Assembly (NCBI RefSeq): GCF_014190775.1
Contig: NZ_JACHVP010000006.1
Span: 91,113-155,112, forward strand
Source: Leifsonia aquatica
GTDB lineage: Bacteria; Actinomycetota; Actinomycetes; Actinomycetales; Microbacteriaceae
Length of the DNA stretch: 64,000 bases
Direction of reading: 5' to 3'
Shown: positions 57,090 to 64,000 of the stretch, piece after piece
Layout: every line of letters begins with the position of its first letter
Numbering within the stretch: the first letter of the stretch is position 1
Position numbers and translations under genes: made by a program
Notes under the pieces: model-generated
The model's input: the letters and a program-made list of their open reading frames with translations, nothing else
What the model was told of the DNA's origin: nothing
The model's database searches: none

Positions 57090-57649
57090 CGCCAGTCCTC
57101 CATCGCCTCGAGCAGCTTCTTGCGGCCGCGGGCGAGCTGGCCGCGCACCGTGGATGCGGGGATGCCGAGCTCCTCCGCTATGTCGTCGTAACTGTACTGC
57201 CCCACTTCGCGGAGCACCCAGCATCGCCTCTGCAGTTCGGGGAGCTGGTCGAGCGCCGCGCCGAGCGCCTCCGTCGCGGAGTGCGTCTCGGCCAGCCGGC
57301 TCGGCTCCTCGCGCGCCGGGGCCGGTGCGTCGAGCTCCGTGATGTCGTCGTGCTCGTGGCGCACGCGGATGCGGTCGATGCACCGTCGGCTCAGGATACG
57401 CATCAGCCAGCTCTTGACCGCCGCGCCCTCGTCCAGCTCGCCGAGCCGCCGCCACGCCGTGACGAACGTCTCCTGCACGACGTCGTCCGACTCGTCGGTC
57501 GACCCGAGCATCCGGGCGGCGTAGGCGCGCATCAGCGGACCGTGCCGGCGCACCAGCACCTCGAACGCGACGGTGTCGCCGTCGGCCGCGCGACCGGCGA
57601 GGAGGCCGTCGGCCGCCTCCCACAGCTCGGACACGCTGGACCTCGGCAC
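57086..57649 (-). CDS. ECF sigma factor of the Asp23 cluster
   Basis: A 187-residue sigma factor. Region 2: LVRRHGPLMRAYAARMLGSTDESDDVVQETFVTAWRRLGELDEGAAVKSWLMRILSRRCIDRIR (about residues 31-95). Region 4: LDQLPELQRRCWVLREVGQYSYDDIAEELGIPASTVRGQLARGRKKL (about 132-180). The GTG at 57649 has GAGGGGG upstream; an earlier start at 57688 is possible. It is divergent from the asp23-amaP operon and upstream of an Asp23-like gene, so it may drive the envelope-stress module. Confidence 0.9.
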   Translation of the reverse strand: MPRSSVSELWEAADGLLAGRAADGDTVAFEVLVRRHGPLMRAYAARMLGSTDESDDVVQETFVTAWRRLGELDEGAAVKSWLMRILSRRCIDRIRVRHEHDDITELDAPAPAREEPSRLAETHSATEALGAALDQLPELQRRCWVLREVGQYSYDDIAEELGIPASTVRGQLARGRKKLLEAMEDWR

Positions 57650-57845
57650 AGCACCCCCTCTGCTCGGCGGTCTCTTGAGCGACCACACGCATCATGTTAG
57701 ACAGGCGATCAGCACGCCGAGCGCGGTCGACAGAAAAAACTTCGTGCGGGAGCGTGACGAATGCACGCCTGCGCCCGTCCCAGCAGTAGGAGTCACCACG
57801 GTGACCACCGCGGGACGTCCCCGCGGACAGAGGGAAGGATCACGC

Positions 57846-58274
57846 ATGGCAAACACAACGACCACCACGACCACGGCCGGATCGAGCATCGTGTCGGCGC
57901 AGGGCAGGACGGTCATCAACGACGCCGTCGTCGCGAAGGTCGCCGGCATCGCGGCCCGGGAGGTCCCCGGCGTGTTCGCGCTGGGCGGCGGCGCGGCCCG
58001 TGCCTTCGGAGCGATCCGGGAGGCCATCAACGCCACCGATCTGGGTCAGGGCATCAGCGTCGAGGTCGGCGAGACGCAGGTCGCCGCCGACGTCACCATC
58101 GTCGCCGAGTACCCCGTCGCCCTCCAGAAGGTCGCCGCCGACGTGCGCACCGCCATCACCCAGGCGATCGAGCAGATCGTCGGGCTCCAGGTCACCGAGG
58201 TCAACGTGACGATCAACGACGTGCACCTGCCGTCCGACGACGATGAGGACGGGCAGGAGGCGCGAGTCCAGTGA
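57846..58274 (+). CDS. Asp23/Gls24-family alkaline-shock protein
   Basis: A 142-residue protein of the Asp23 family. After a Thr-rich N-terminus (MANTTTTTTTAGS) the core reads GRTVINDAVVAKVAGIAAREVPGVFALGGGAARAFGAIREAI and AADVTIVAEYPVALQKVAADVRTAITQAIEQIVGLQVTEVNVTINDVHLP, the family signature. ATG 57846 has GAAGGA upstream; the longer open frame is not supported. Known: Asp23 forms a membrane-associated layer anchored by AmaP in Firmicutes. First gene of a five-gene operon linked by four-base overlaps. Confidence 0.93.
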   Translation: MANTTTTTTTAGSSIVSAQGRTVINDAVVAKVAGIAAREVPGVFALGGGAARAFGAIREAINATDLGQGISVEVGETQVAADVTIVAEYPVALQKVAADVRTAITQAIEQIVGLQVTEVNVTINDVHLPSDDDEDGQEARVQ

Positions 58275-58462
58275 CCTCCGCCCGGTTCGGCGTCCTGGTC
58301 GCCGGCGCTCTCGCCGTCGTCTGGGCCGTGTTCGGCTTCTGGGTGTTCCTCGGCGTGGCCGCCGCGATGCTGGTCGGCTACCTCGTCGGGCGCCTGCTCA
58401 GCGGCGAGATCGACGTGGCACGTCTGGCCGACGCGCTGCGCGGCCGCCGCTCGTCGTCATGA
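58271..58462 (+). CDS. Small membrane protein (DUF2273-like)
   Basis: A 63-residue protein with two close membrane helices (FGVLVAGALAVVWAVFGFWVF and LGVAAAMLVGYLVGRLL) and a short basic tail. GTG start overlaps the asp23 stop. Size and position match the DUF2273/small transmembrane partner in Asp23-AmaP operons. Confidence 0.8.
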   Translation: MTSARFGVLVAGALAVVWAVFGFWVFLGVAAAMLVGYLVGRLLSGEIDVARLADALRGRRSSS

Positions 58463-58776
58463 CGGCCGGGCGCGACCGCTTCGCACCCAAGGCGCTGGAG
58501 CGCCTCGCGCGGGCGGTCGCGGCCGAGGCGCTCGGCGTCCGCGTCGCGGACACCTCCGTGCGCATCTCCGACACCGGCGGCGCGCTCGCGGTCCGCGTCA
58601 CGTCGCCCGTGGCGATGCCGCCCCTCGGCGACGCGACCAGCGGCGGGCTGACCGTCCGGTTGGCCGACGCCGCCGCCGACGCCCGCCGGCGGCTCGCCGA
58701 GCTCACCGGCCTGGAGGTCGCCCGCGTCGACGTGCGCGACACCGCGGCCGTCATCAGAGAGAGGAGGGTGCGATGA
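58459..58776 (+). CDS. Short Asp23-like protein
   Basis: A 105-residue soluble protein. RFAPKALERLARAVAAEALGVRVADTSVRISDTGGALAVRV followed by LTVRLADAAADARRRLAELTGLEVARVDVRDTAAVI resembles the Asp23 core (helix, strand pair, helix and strand). ATG overlaps the previous stop by ATGA, and its own stop overlaps the next gene. It probably forms mixed assemblies with the Asp23 protein. Confidence 0.75.
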   Translation: MTAGRDRFAPKALERLARAVAAEALGVRVADTSVRISDTGGALAVRVTSPVAMPPLGDATSGGLTVRLADAAADARRRLAELTGLEVARVDVRDTAAVIRERRVR

Positions 58777-59345
58777 GCTCCCCCGCCACCCGCATCGTGC
58801 GTCGCGAGACGCACTCGCCGCGGTCGACAGCCGCCGTGATCGTTGCGCTGTGCCTGGCCCTAGTGATCGCCTGGGTCGCGACCGAGGGCGTCCTGTCCCT
58901 CCTGGGCGTCCACCCACTCCTCCTGTCGCCGCGCGGGATGCTGACCTCCGTCGCCGGAGCGCCTGACGCTCCGGCAGCCTCCCTCATCGCCGTCGCGGTG
59001 GTGGCCGGGCTCGTCGGCGTCCTGCTGCTCGCCGTCGCGCTGCTGCCCGGTCGTCGGGCGCGCCGCCCGCTGGACGCCGAGCACGCGATCGTGGTCGCGG
59101 ACGACACCATGCTGGCCTCGGCCCTCGCCCGCACCGCGGCCAGGACCGCCGCCGTCTCCGCCGATGCCGTGAGCGTGTCGCTCGGCCGCCGCACCGCCAC
59201 CGTCCGCGTCGTGCCGGTCACCGGCACGCGCGTCGATCGGGATGCGGTCCGCGGCGCCGTCTCCGAGGAGTTCGCCCAGGCAGGGCCGGCACGGCCGGTC
59301 CGCGTCGCCGTGCTCGTCTCCGCGGCAGGAAAGGTCGGATCGTGA
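58773..59345 (+). CDS. DUF6286-type membrane protein of the Asp23/AmaP cluster
   Basis: A 190-residue protein with two membrane helices (about residues 20-45 and 70-92) and a C-terminal soluble domain containing AIVVADDTMLASALARTAARTAAVSADAVSVSLGRRTATVRVVPVTG. This layout is that of DUF6286 proteins paired with AmaP in actinobacterial alkaline-shock clusters. It overlaps both neighbours by four bases. Likely a membrane anchor for the Asp23-like proteins. Confidence 0.8.
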   Translation: MSSPATRIVRRETHSPRSTAAVIVALCLALVIAWVATEGVLSLLGVHPLLLSPRGMLTSVAGAPDAPAASLIAVAVVAGLVGVLLLAVALLPGRRARRPLDAEHAIVVADDTMLASALARTAARTAAVSADAVSVSLGRRTATVRVVPVTGTRVDRDAVRGAVSEEFAQAGPARPVRVAVLVSAAGKVGS

Positions 59346-59974
59346 ACACCACCAATCGCGCGCTCAACCGCGCACTGCTCGCCGTCGTGGGGCTGCTCGC
59401 CTTCGCGGCCGCCGCATCCCTCGTCTGGCTGCTCGTGGTTCCCGGAGCCGGTGCGCTCTGGCGCGAGTGGGGCACCGCAGCGCTGGCCTCGACGGACGAC
59501 GTCTTCGGCCGGCCGCTGTGGACGGGCACCACCGTGAGCCTCGCCGCGGTGATCGCCCTGGCCGTCGCCGTGGTCGTCATCGTCCTGCTCCTCGACTTCG
59601 TGCTCCGGCAGGGCGGCGGCTCGACGGCCACGGTCGTGCGGGCCCGCGGCGAGGACGGCGGCATCGAGATCGACACCGCGGTGCCCGCCAGCCTGCTCGT
59701 CGAACGCCTGCGCGGCGTGCCCGGCGTGGCCGGCGTCGCGGTCAGCGCGTACCGCGTGCGTCGGCAGCCCGCGCTCAAGGTGACGGTCGACTGCCGTCGC
59801 GGCGCCTCTCCTCGCACGATCGTCGACGCGATCGACGACGCGGTCCTCCGGCTCGGGGATGCGCTCGGCACGGAGCCGACGGTCTTCGCGCAGCTGACGG
59901 GAGGCTTCCGGGCCCGCGTCCGCACCCCCGTCCGGGTCGACACCTCCACGCCGGCGGTGCGTCCCATCCCCTAG
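59342..59974 (+). CDS. amaP: AmaP-like alkaline-shock membrane anchor protein
   Basis: A 210-residue protein with two membrane helices (about residues 12-33 and 64-87) around an exported loop (GALWREWGTAALASTDDVFGRPLW), then a cytoplasmic alpha-beta domain (IEIDTAVPASLLVERLRGVPGVAGVAVSAYRVRRQPALKVTVDC). This matches AmaP, the membrane anchor of Asp23. The last gene of the operon; the following gene starts 10 bases later but is not of this family. Confidence 0.8.
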   Translation: MNTTNRALNRALLAVVGLLAFAAAASLVWLLVVPGAGALWREWGTAALASTDDVFGRPLWTGTTVSLAAVIALAVAVVVIVLLLDFVLRQGGGSTATVVRARGEDGGIEIDTAVPASLLVERLRGVPGVAGVAVSAYRVRRQPALKVTVDCRRGASPRTIVDAIDDAVLRLGDALGTEPTVFAQLTGGFRARVRTPVRVDTSTPAVRPIP

Positions 59975-59984
59975 CCTGGTTCGC

Positions 59985-60584
59985 ATGACAGTTGTCGTCG
60001 AAAACCTCCCGCCGCTGACGTGGAGCAACGGAGCAGGACAGGCCGAGCAGACCGCGGACGGTGAAGTCGTCGTCACGGCCGTCGCCGGGAGCGACTGGAC
60101 CAACGACGCCTTCGGGGGCCCGCAGCAGCACGCGGCGACCTCGCTCGGCTTCACGCCGACGGAGGACTTCGCGCTCAGCGCGCGGGTTCGGGTGACGTCC
60201 CCGCGCACGACATTCGACGCCGGGGTGCTCGCCATCTGGGGCGACCGGGACCACTGGGCGAAGCTCTGCTTCGAGAACTCGCCGCAGGGGCAGCCGATGG
60301 TCGTGTCCGTCGTCACCAACACGTTCTCCGACGACTGCAACTCGACGATCGTCACCGACGACCACGTGTACCTGCGCGTGGTCCGCTCCGGCACCGGCTG
60401 GGCGTTCCACTCCTCGCGCGACGGCGTGACGTGGGACTTCGTGCGCGTCTTCCGGCTCGACTACGACGGCCCGGTGAACGTCGGCTTCATGGCGCAGGCG
60501 CCGATGGGCGACACCTGCGTCGCCGTGTTCGACACGATCGCGTACTCCACCGACGTGCCGGGCGACTTCCGCAACGGCGACTGA
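59985..60584 (+). CDS. DUF1349 (concanavalin-like) protein
   Basis: A 199-residue beta-sandwich protein with TWSNGAGQAEQTADGEVVVTAVAGSDWTNDAFGG, FDAGVLAIWGDRDHWAKLCFENSPQGQPMVVSVVTN, HVYLRVVRSGTGWAFHSSRDGVTWDFVRVFRLD, typical of the DUF1349 family, a jelly-roll related to glycan-binding lectins. There is no signal peptide. Function not known; carbohydrate contact is likely by fold. It closes on the convergent peroxidase-like gene only eight bases away. Confidence 0.9.
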   Translation: MTVVVENLPPLTWSNGAGQAEQTADGEVVVTAVAGSDWTNDAFGGPQQHAATSLGFTPTEDFALSARVRVTSPRTTFDAGVLAIWGDRDHWAKLCFENSPQGQPMVVSVVTNTFSDDCNSTIVTDDHVYLRVVRSGTGWAFHSSRDGVTWDFVRVFRLDYDGPVNVGFMAQAPMGDTCVAVFDTIAYSTDVPGDFRNGD

Positions 60585-60592
60585 GCCGCCCG

Positions 60593-61198
60593 CTACTCGG
60601 CCGGCGGGGTCGGCTCCCCGAGCGACAACATGAGCCGGTTGGCCCAGTTGAAGAAGGCCGCGCCGTTGATCGCGTCGATGATCGCCAGATCGTCGAGCCC
60701 GGCCTCCCGGAGCTGACGCACGTGCTCAGGGCCGAACGCGCCCGGGATCACGGTGAGGGCGACCGACGCGTCGATGACGGCGCGCCACTGCGGGTCGTCC
60801 TGCTGCCCGGCCGGACCCTCGTCGAGCAGCCGCTGCACGTCGTCCGGGCGCTTGGACTTGTGCGTGGCGAAGCGGGAGTGGACGGACGCGCAGAAGATGC
60901 AGCCGTTGGTGCGGGAGGCGCTGGCGGCCGAGAGCTCGCGCAGCGCGCGGGTGAGGCCGCCCTTCTCGTTGTAGAAGATGTCGTTGTCGGTGCGGGTGCG
61001 GGCACCCAGGATGTCGGGGTCGCGCACCAGCAGGCGGAAGTACGGACTGTTCGCCCGGCCCTTGTCGACGAGCCCCTCGTAGTGCCGCTCGGTCAGCTCG
61101 TCGAGGGGCAGCGGCTCCAGCCACGCCTCCCAGCCGAGCTCGGCCTGGGTGAAGGCGTTGGGGGCCTCGAAGTCGTGCCGGATGACGGTGCCGCTCAT
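60593..61198 (-). CDS. AhpD-fold protein, Avi_7169-like
   Basis: A 201-residue carboxymuconolactone-decarboxylase-fold protein with active site CIFCASVHSRFATH (Cys-x2-Cys-x3-His, about residues 99-106). It fits the Avi_7169 family of alkylhydroperoxidase-domain proteins, which occur only with an Avi_7170-like gene, a flavin-dependent LLM enzyme and an ABC transporter; all are present here. The ATG overlaps the upstream CMD gene (ATGA). It may reduce an organic peroxide or disulfide made by the LLM enzyme (inference). Confidence 0.88.
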   Translation of the reverse strand: MSGTVIRHDFEAPNAFTQAELGWEAWLEPLPLDELTERHYEGLVDKGRANSPYFRLLVRDPDILGARTRTDNDIFYNEKGGLTRALRELSAASASRTNGCIFCASVHSRFATHKSKRPDDVQRLLDEGPAGQQDDPQWRAVIDASVALTVIPGAFGPEHVRQLREAGLDDLAIIDAINGAAFFNWANRLMLSLGEPTPPAE

Positions 61199-61782
61199 GC
61201 GAGCTCTCCTTTCAGGACGGTGAGCCCCGCGACGACGCGGAGCTGGAAGCTGAGGAACGCGACGAGCTGGGACAGCGTGACGATGCCGGTCGTGGACCAG
61301 CCGGCGTCGAGCAGTGCCTGCAGCGCGTCGGCCGACGAGTCGCGCGGGCGGTAGACGAGCAGGTGCGTGTGGGCGAGGGCGGCGGCGAGACGCTCGCCGA
61401 CCGCTGCGGACAGCGCCGCGTCCGGGGTCCACACGAGTCCGGCGACGTTCTCGACGGTCAGCGGCCCGGCGGGGTAGTCGCCGTACGGTCCCTCGGTGAG
61501 CGCTCCGGGCACGGCGACCTCGAGGGCGGCGAGCAGATCGGCGTCCTCCGCCGCGAGCAGGTCGCGGTAGTGGGAGGCGGTCGGCGACTGCGAGAGCGCG
61601 ACCGTCCAGTAGGCGACGGCGAGCCGCTCGCGCTGGCCGACCTCCGCCCGCTCGTCGGAGTGGAAGAGGGCGTCGTAGCTGGCCTGCGCGTTGGCGCGCG
61701 CGTTCGGCCGCTGGTCGCGGAGGGCGTCGAGGGCGTCGCCGGGGGCGATGCCGACCAGCTGGTCGATGACGTCGGTGGGCAT
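61195..61782 (-). CDS. CMD-domain protein, Avi_7170-like
   Basis: A 195-residue AhpD-fold partner: SYDALFHSDERAEVGQRERLAVAYWTVALSQSPTASHYRDLL in the middle and STTGIVTLSQLVAFLSFQLRVVAGL at the end. The catalytic Cys pair of AhpD is missing, so it is probably a structural or non-redox partner of the neighbour. Starts at ATG 61782 with AAAGGAC upstream. Confidence 0.85.
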   Translation of the reverse strand: MPTDVIDQLVGIAPGDALDALRDQRPNARANAQASYDALFHSDERAEVGQRERLAVAYWTVALSQSPTASHYRDLLAAEDADLLAALEVAVPGALTEGPYGDYPAGPLTVENVAGLVWTPDAALSAAVGERLAAALAHTHLLVYRPRDSSADALQALLDAGWSTTGIVTLSQLVAFLSFQLRVVAGLTVLKGELA

Positions 61783-61798
61783 GGACGGTCCTTTCGGT

Positions 61799-61847
61799 GG
61801 TTCGCGGGAGTCAGGGGGTCGCGGGGTCAGCGGTTCGCGGGAGTCAG
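61799..61847. repeat. Short direct repeat at LLM gene 3' end
   Basis: GGTTCGCGGGAGTCAG occurs at 61799-61814 and 61832-61847, the second overlapping the LLM gene stop. A degenerate unit GGTCGCGGGGTCAG lies between them. It looks like local duplication. Confidence 0.6.
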
Positions 61848-62884
61848 CGGTGCGCGGGCGCGGGCAGCGCCGGCGTCCAGTCGAGGAGTGCAGGCCCGAC
61901 CTCGGCGGCGATGAGCTCGATGGAGCGCAGCACCGCGGCGTGCGGCGGGTCGATGGGATGCGGCTGGAAGGCGACGTCGGTCGCGCGCGCCAGGATCGTG
62001 TCGGCCCGCAGCGTCGCCAGCACCTGCTCCGGCGTCCCGATGTGCACGTCGAGCCAGGCCAGCAGCTCGGCGTCGGAGACCCCGGCCGGAACCTCCAGCC
62101 CCTGGGCGTCGATGAAGCTGCGCCCGCGGTCGATGCCGCGCCGCACCCAGGCGGCCGCCTCCGCTTCGGTGTCGACGACGAGCGCGGATCGCGACGCCAG
62201 GATGCGCGGCTCGACGCCCTCGGGCAGCGCGGCCAGGTAGGCGTCGACGATGGCCTCCTGCAGTTCGGGGGAGGTCGGGTCGGTCCAGTTCTTCCGCGGC
62301 TGGGTGCGGGAGAGCATGAGGCCGTTGCCCCGGCGCCCGATGCGCTCGGCGCCCGCGGCCGAGAAGGTCGCCTCCCAGATCGCCCCGAGCAGGTCAGGTG
62401 CGGCGGGATACAGCGCGCCGCCGTCCGACGTGAGCTCGTCCCCGCGCAGGGCGGCCACCAGCGTCTCGCGGTGCCGGTCGTAGATCGCGGCGCGGTCGCC
62501 CGACTCGTGCCCGAACGGCGGGAACGAGGAGGGCGTGCCTCCCGAACCGATCCCGAGCTCGACCCGTCCGCCCGAGAGCAGCTGCAGCACGGCGGCGTCT
62601 TCCGCGACGCGCAGCGGCTCCTCCAGCGGCAGCGTCACGATTCCCGTGCCCAGGTGGATGCGGGAGGTGCGCGCCGCCGCCTGCGCGAGCAGCACGAACG
62701 GCGACGGGAGGCCGCCCTCGCCTTCGTGGAAGTGGTGCTGGGCGACCCAGACGCTGTCGAGCCCGACCTCCTCCGCCCGTGCGAACTGGTCGATCGCGTT
62801 GCGGTAGCGGTCGAGCGCGCTCCCGTCGTCGAGCAGCCGGGTGAAGAACCCGAGCCGCTGGGGTCGCTGGGCCGTGCCGGTCAC
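61844..62884 (-). CDS. FMN-dependent LLM-class oxidoreductase
   Basis: A 346-residue luciferase-like monooxygenase-fold flavoprotein: FARAEEVGLDSVWVAQHHFHEGEGGLPSPFVLLAQAAARTSRIHLGTGIVTLPLEEPLRVAEDAAVLQLLSGGRVELGIGSGG covers the FMN-binding half. Belongs to the putative FMN-dependent LLM subfamily that travels with Avi_7169/7170-like proteins. It overlaps the livF-like gene stop by four bases, so the whole cluster is one operon. Substrate unknown; a sulfur- or branched-chain-type compound carried by the ABC transporter is possible. Confidence 0.9.
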   Translation of the reverse strand: MTGTAQRPQRLGFFTRLLDDGSALDRYRNAIDQFARAEEVGLDSVWVAQHHFHEGEGGLPSPFVLLAQAAARTSRIHLGTGIVTLPLEEPLRVAEDAAVLQLLSGGRVELGIGSGGTPSSFPPFGHESGDRAAIYDRHRETLVAALRGDELTSDGGALYPAAPDLLGAIWEATFSAAGAERIGRRGNGLMLSRTQPRKNWTDPTSPELQEAIVDAYLAALPEGVEPRILASRSALVVDTEAEAAAWVRRGIDRGRSFIDAQGLEVPAGVSDAELLAWLDVHIGTPEQVLATLRADTILARATDVAFQPHPIDPPHAAVLRSIELIAAEVGPALLDWTPALPAPAHR

Positions 62885-63606
62885 TGTCCCGCCTTTCCGA
62901 GGTACGCCTCTTGGATCTGAGGGTCGTCGAGCAGCTCCTGCGCGGTGCCCTCGAGCACGATCGCGCCCGTCGCGAGCACGTAGCCGCGGGAGGCGATGGA
63001 GAGCGCCAGCTCCGCCTGCTGCTCGACGAACAGCACGGCGACGCCGAGCTCTCGGTTGATCCGCACGATCTCGTCGAGCACCTGGTCGACGAGCTTCGGC
63101 GACAGGCCCATCGTCGGCTCGTCCATGCAGACCAGGCGGGGCCGGCTCATCAGCGCGCGGGCGAACGCGAGCATCTGCTGCTCCCCGCCCGACAGCGTCC
63201 CGGCCTGCTGGCGGCGACGCTCGGCGAGGCGGGGGAAGTGGGTGCGCATCCGGTCGAGGTCCTCGGCCACGCCGGCCTTGTCGCGCCGGGTGTACGCGCC
63301 CGCGATGAGGTTCTCGTCGACGGTCATCTCGGGGAAGACGCGCCGCGCCTCCGGGACCGAGGCGATGCCGGCGGCGATCCGGCGGCGGGTGGGGGCGTGC
63401 GTGACGTCCTCCCCGGCGAACCGGACGGTGCCGGTCTTCGGCCGGACCAGGCCGAGGATGGTCTTCATCGTCGTCGACTTGCCGCTGGCGTTGCCGCCGA
63501 GGAGCGAGACGATCTCCCCCTCCCCCACGGTCAGCGAGTTGCCCCGCAGCGCATGGAAGGGACCGTAGTAGACGTTGACGTCGTCCAGCGCGAGCAGCTC
63601 GGTCAC
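62881..63606 (-). CDS. LivF-like ABC transporter ATP-binding protein
   Basis: A 241-residue ATPase of the HAAT (branched-chain amino acid) type: YYGPFHALRGNSLTVGEGEIVSLLGGNASGKSTTMKTILGL (Walker A GGNASGKST), SVPEARRVFPEMTVDENLIAGAY, signature TLSGGEQQMLAFARALMSRPRLVCMDEPTMGLSP. The GTG/ATG overlap with the LivG-like gene (four bases) and the LLM gene shows a single operon. Substrate is not necessarily an amino acid in this cluster. Confidence 0.92.
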   Translation of the reverse strand: MTELLALDDVNVYYGPFHALRGNSLTVGEGEIVSLLGGNASGKSTTMKTILGLVRPKTGTVRFAGEDVTHAPTRRRIAAGIASVPEARRVFPEMTVDENLIAGAYTRRDKAGVAEDLDRMRTHFPRLAERRRQQAGTLSGGEQQMLAFARALMSRPRLVCMDEPTMGLSPKLVDQVLDEIVRINRELGVAVLFVEQQAELALSIASRGYVLATGAIVLEGTAQELLDDPQIQEAYLGKAGQ

Positions 63607-64000
63607 TTGAGGTCCACCCCTCCCAGGCCGCGGCGGCGGCCGAGGTAGGCCTCGACCACGGCGGGGTCCGCGCGCACCTCGTCCGGGCGGCCCTCGGCGA
63701 TGATGCGGCCGCCGTCCATCACGATCACGCGGTCGGAGACGGTCATCACGAGGTCGAGCTTGTGCTCCACCAGCAGGATGGTCTGCCCGGCCGCCTTGAG
63801 CTCCAGCAGCTGCTCGAGCACCTCCGCCGTCTCGGACTGGTTCATCCCGGCCGTCGGCTCGTCGAGCACGAGCAGCTTGGGCGCGAGCGCCAGCGCGCGG
63901 GCGATCTCGGTGCGCCGCCGGTTGGCGTAGCTGAGCGAGTAGGCCGGGTCGTCGCGGCGCGGCCCGAGGCGCGCCTCGAACCGGTCGATCTCGGACTCGA
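63603..64000 (-). CDS. LivG-like ABC transporter ATP-binding protein (partial, cut by window)
   Basis: The C-terminal 131 residues are seen; the N-terminus with Walker A is outside the window. The signature region reads YSLSYANRRRTEIARALALAPKLLVLDEPTAGMNQSE: the usual LS-G-Q/D element is replaced by LSYAN, while the Walker B LLVLDEPTAGMN and H-loop LLVEHKLDLVMTVSDRVIVMDGG are normal. LivG of branched-chain amino acid transporters is the closest family. It forms the ATPase pair with the downstream LivF-like gene. Confidence 0.88.
   Translation of the reverse strand, partial: ESEIDRFEARLGPRRDDPAYSLSYANRRRTEIARALALAPKLLVLDEPTAGMNQSETAEVLEQLLELKAAGQTILLVEHKLDLVMTVSDRVIVMDGGRIIAEGRPDEVRADPAVVEAYLGRRRGLGGVDLK

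Noticed and set aside
1..64000. CRISPR arrays, rRNA genes or insertion sequences
   Set aside because: No regularly spaced repeats, no rRNA-like sequence and no transposase gene were seen.

Overview
The window is from a high-GC actinobacterium, most likely a member of the Microbacteriaceae. This is inferred from base composition, frequent GTG starts, GTGA/ATGA gene overlaps and the gene families present. Two blocks meet at a tRNA-Ser(GCU) gene on the minus strand at 27886-27974.

Positions 1 to about 27,950 are an integrative and conjugative element (ICE) or its remnant, lying against the 3' end of tRNA-Ser. Its left end is not in the window. From left to right it holds: a copper/metal block (3'-part of a CPH-type Cu P-type ATPase, CsoR, SHOCT, two DUF6153 paralogues, a His-motif membrane protein, DUF305 lipoprotein, DUF4396); an ArdC-like antirestriction protein; a MobF-type relaxase-helicase; a small antisense gene; a complete QatABCD anti-phage system; ssb; a long minus-strand conjugation operon (DUF4913, HNH-like, VirD4-like coupling protein, VirB4-like ATPase, SCO6880-family protein, TrbL/VirB6-like channel, VirB2-like small protein, lipoprotein, cell-wall hydrolase, ECF-like sigma factor); and a recombination module (excisionase-like, XRE regulator, tyrosine integrase whose reading frame runs into the tRNA). 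The main new observation is a bipartite element, GCGCGC-N15-ACCGGAAGTTCTAAGTG. It is present exactly three times with identical spacing, directly in front of the relaxase, ssb and the T4SS operon. It looks like a private conjugation promoter that the element's own sigma-like protein could read.

From 28,000 to 64,000 the sequence looks chromosomal. It carries a SulP transporter, an AI-2E permease and an MHS-type transporter. Next is a cluster for an unidentified acid sugar or nucleoside-linked substrate (OtnK/OtnC/OtnI-like enzymes, 2-hydroxyacid dehydrogenase, uronate-dehydrogenase-like enzyme, racemase-like protein, cytoplasmic binding protein, nucleoside hydrolase, cytidine-deaminase-like protein, MBL hydrolase, GntR). 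An identical 18-bp palindromic site occurs at both outer promoters. Then comes an O-glycan utilisation locus: sortase-anchored GH101 endo-alpha-N-acetylgalactosaminidase, sugar ABC transporter, cytoplasmic GH35 and LacI regulator, with four matching operator sites. A DEAD-box helicase follows, then an Asp23/AmaP alkaline-shock cluster with a divergent ECF sigma operon. Last is an Avi_7169/7170-type cluster (LLM flavoprotein, two AhpD/CMD-like proteins) joined to a Liv-type ABC transporter cut by the right edge.

Two families of long intergenic palindromes (four and two copies) are scattered at gene 3' ends between 28.8 and 56.2 kb, and I found none in the ICE. No rRNA, CRISPR array or insertion sequence was found.
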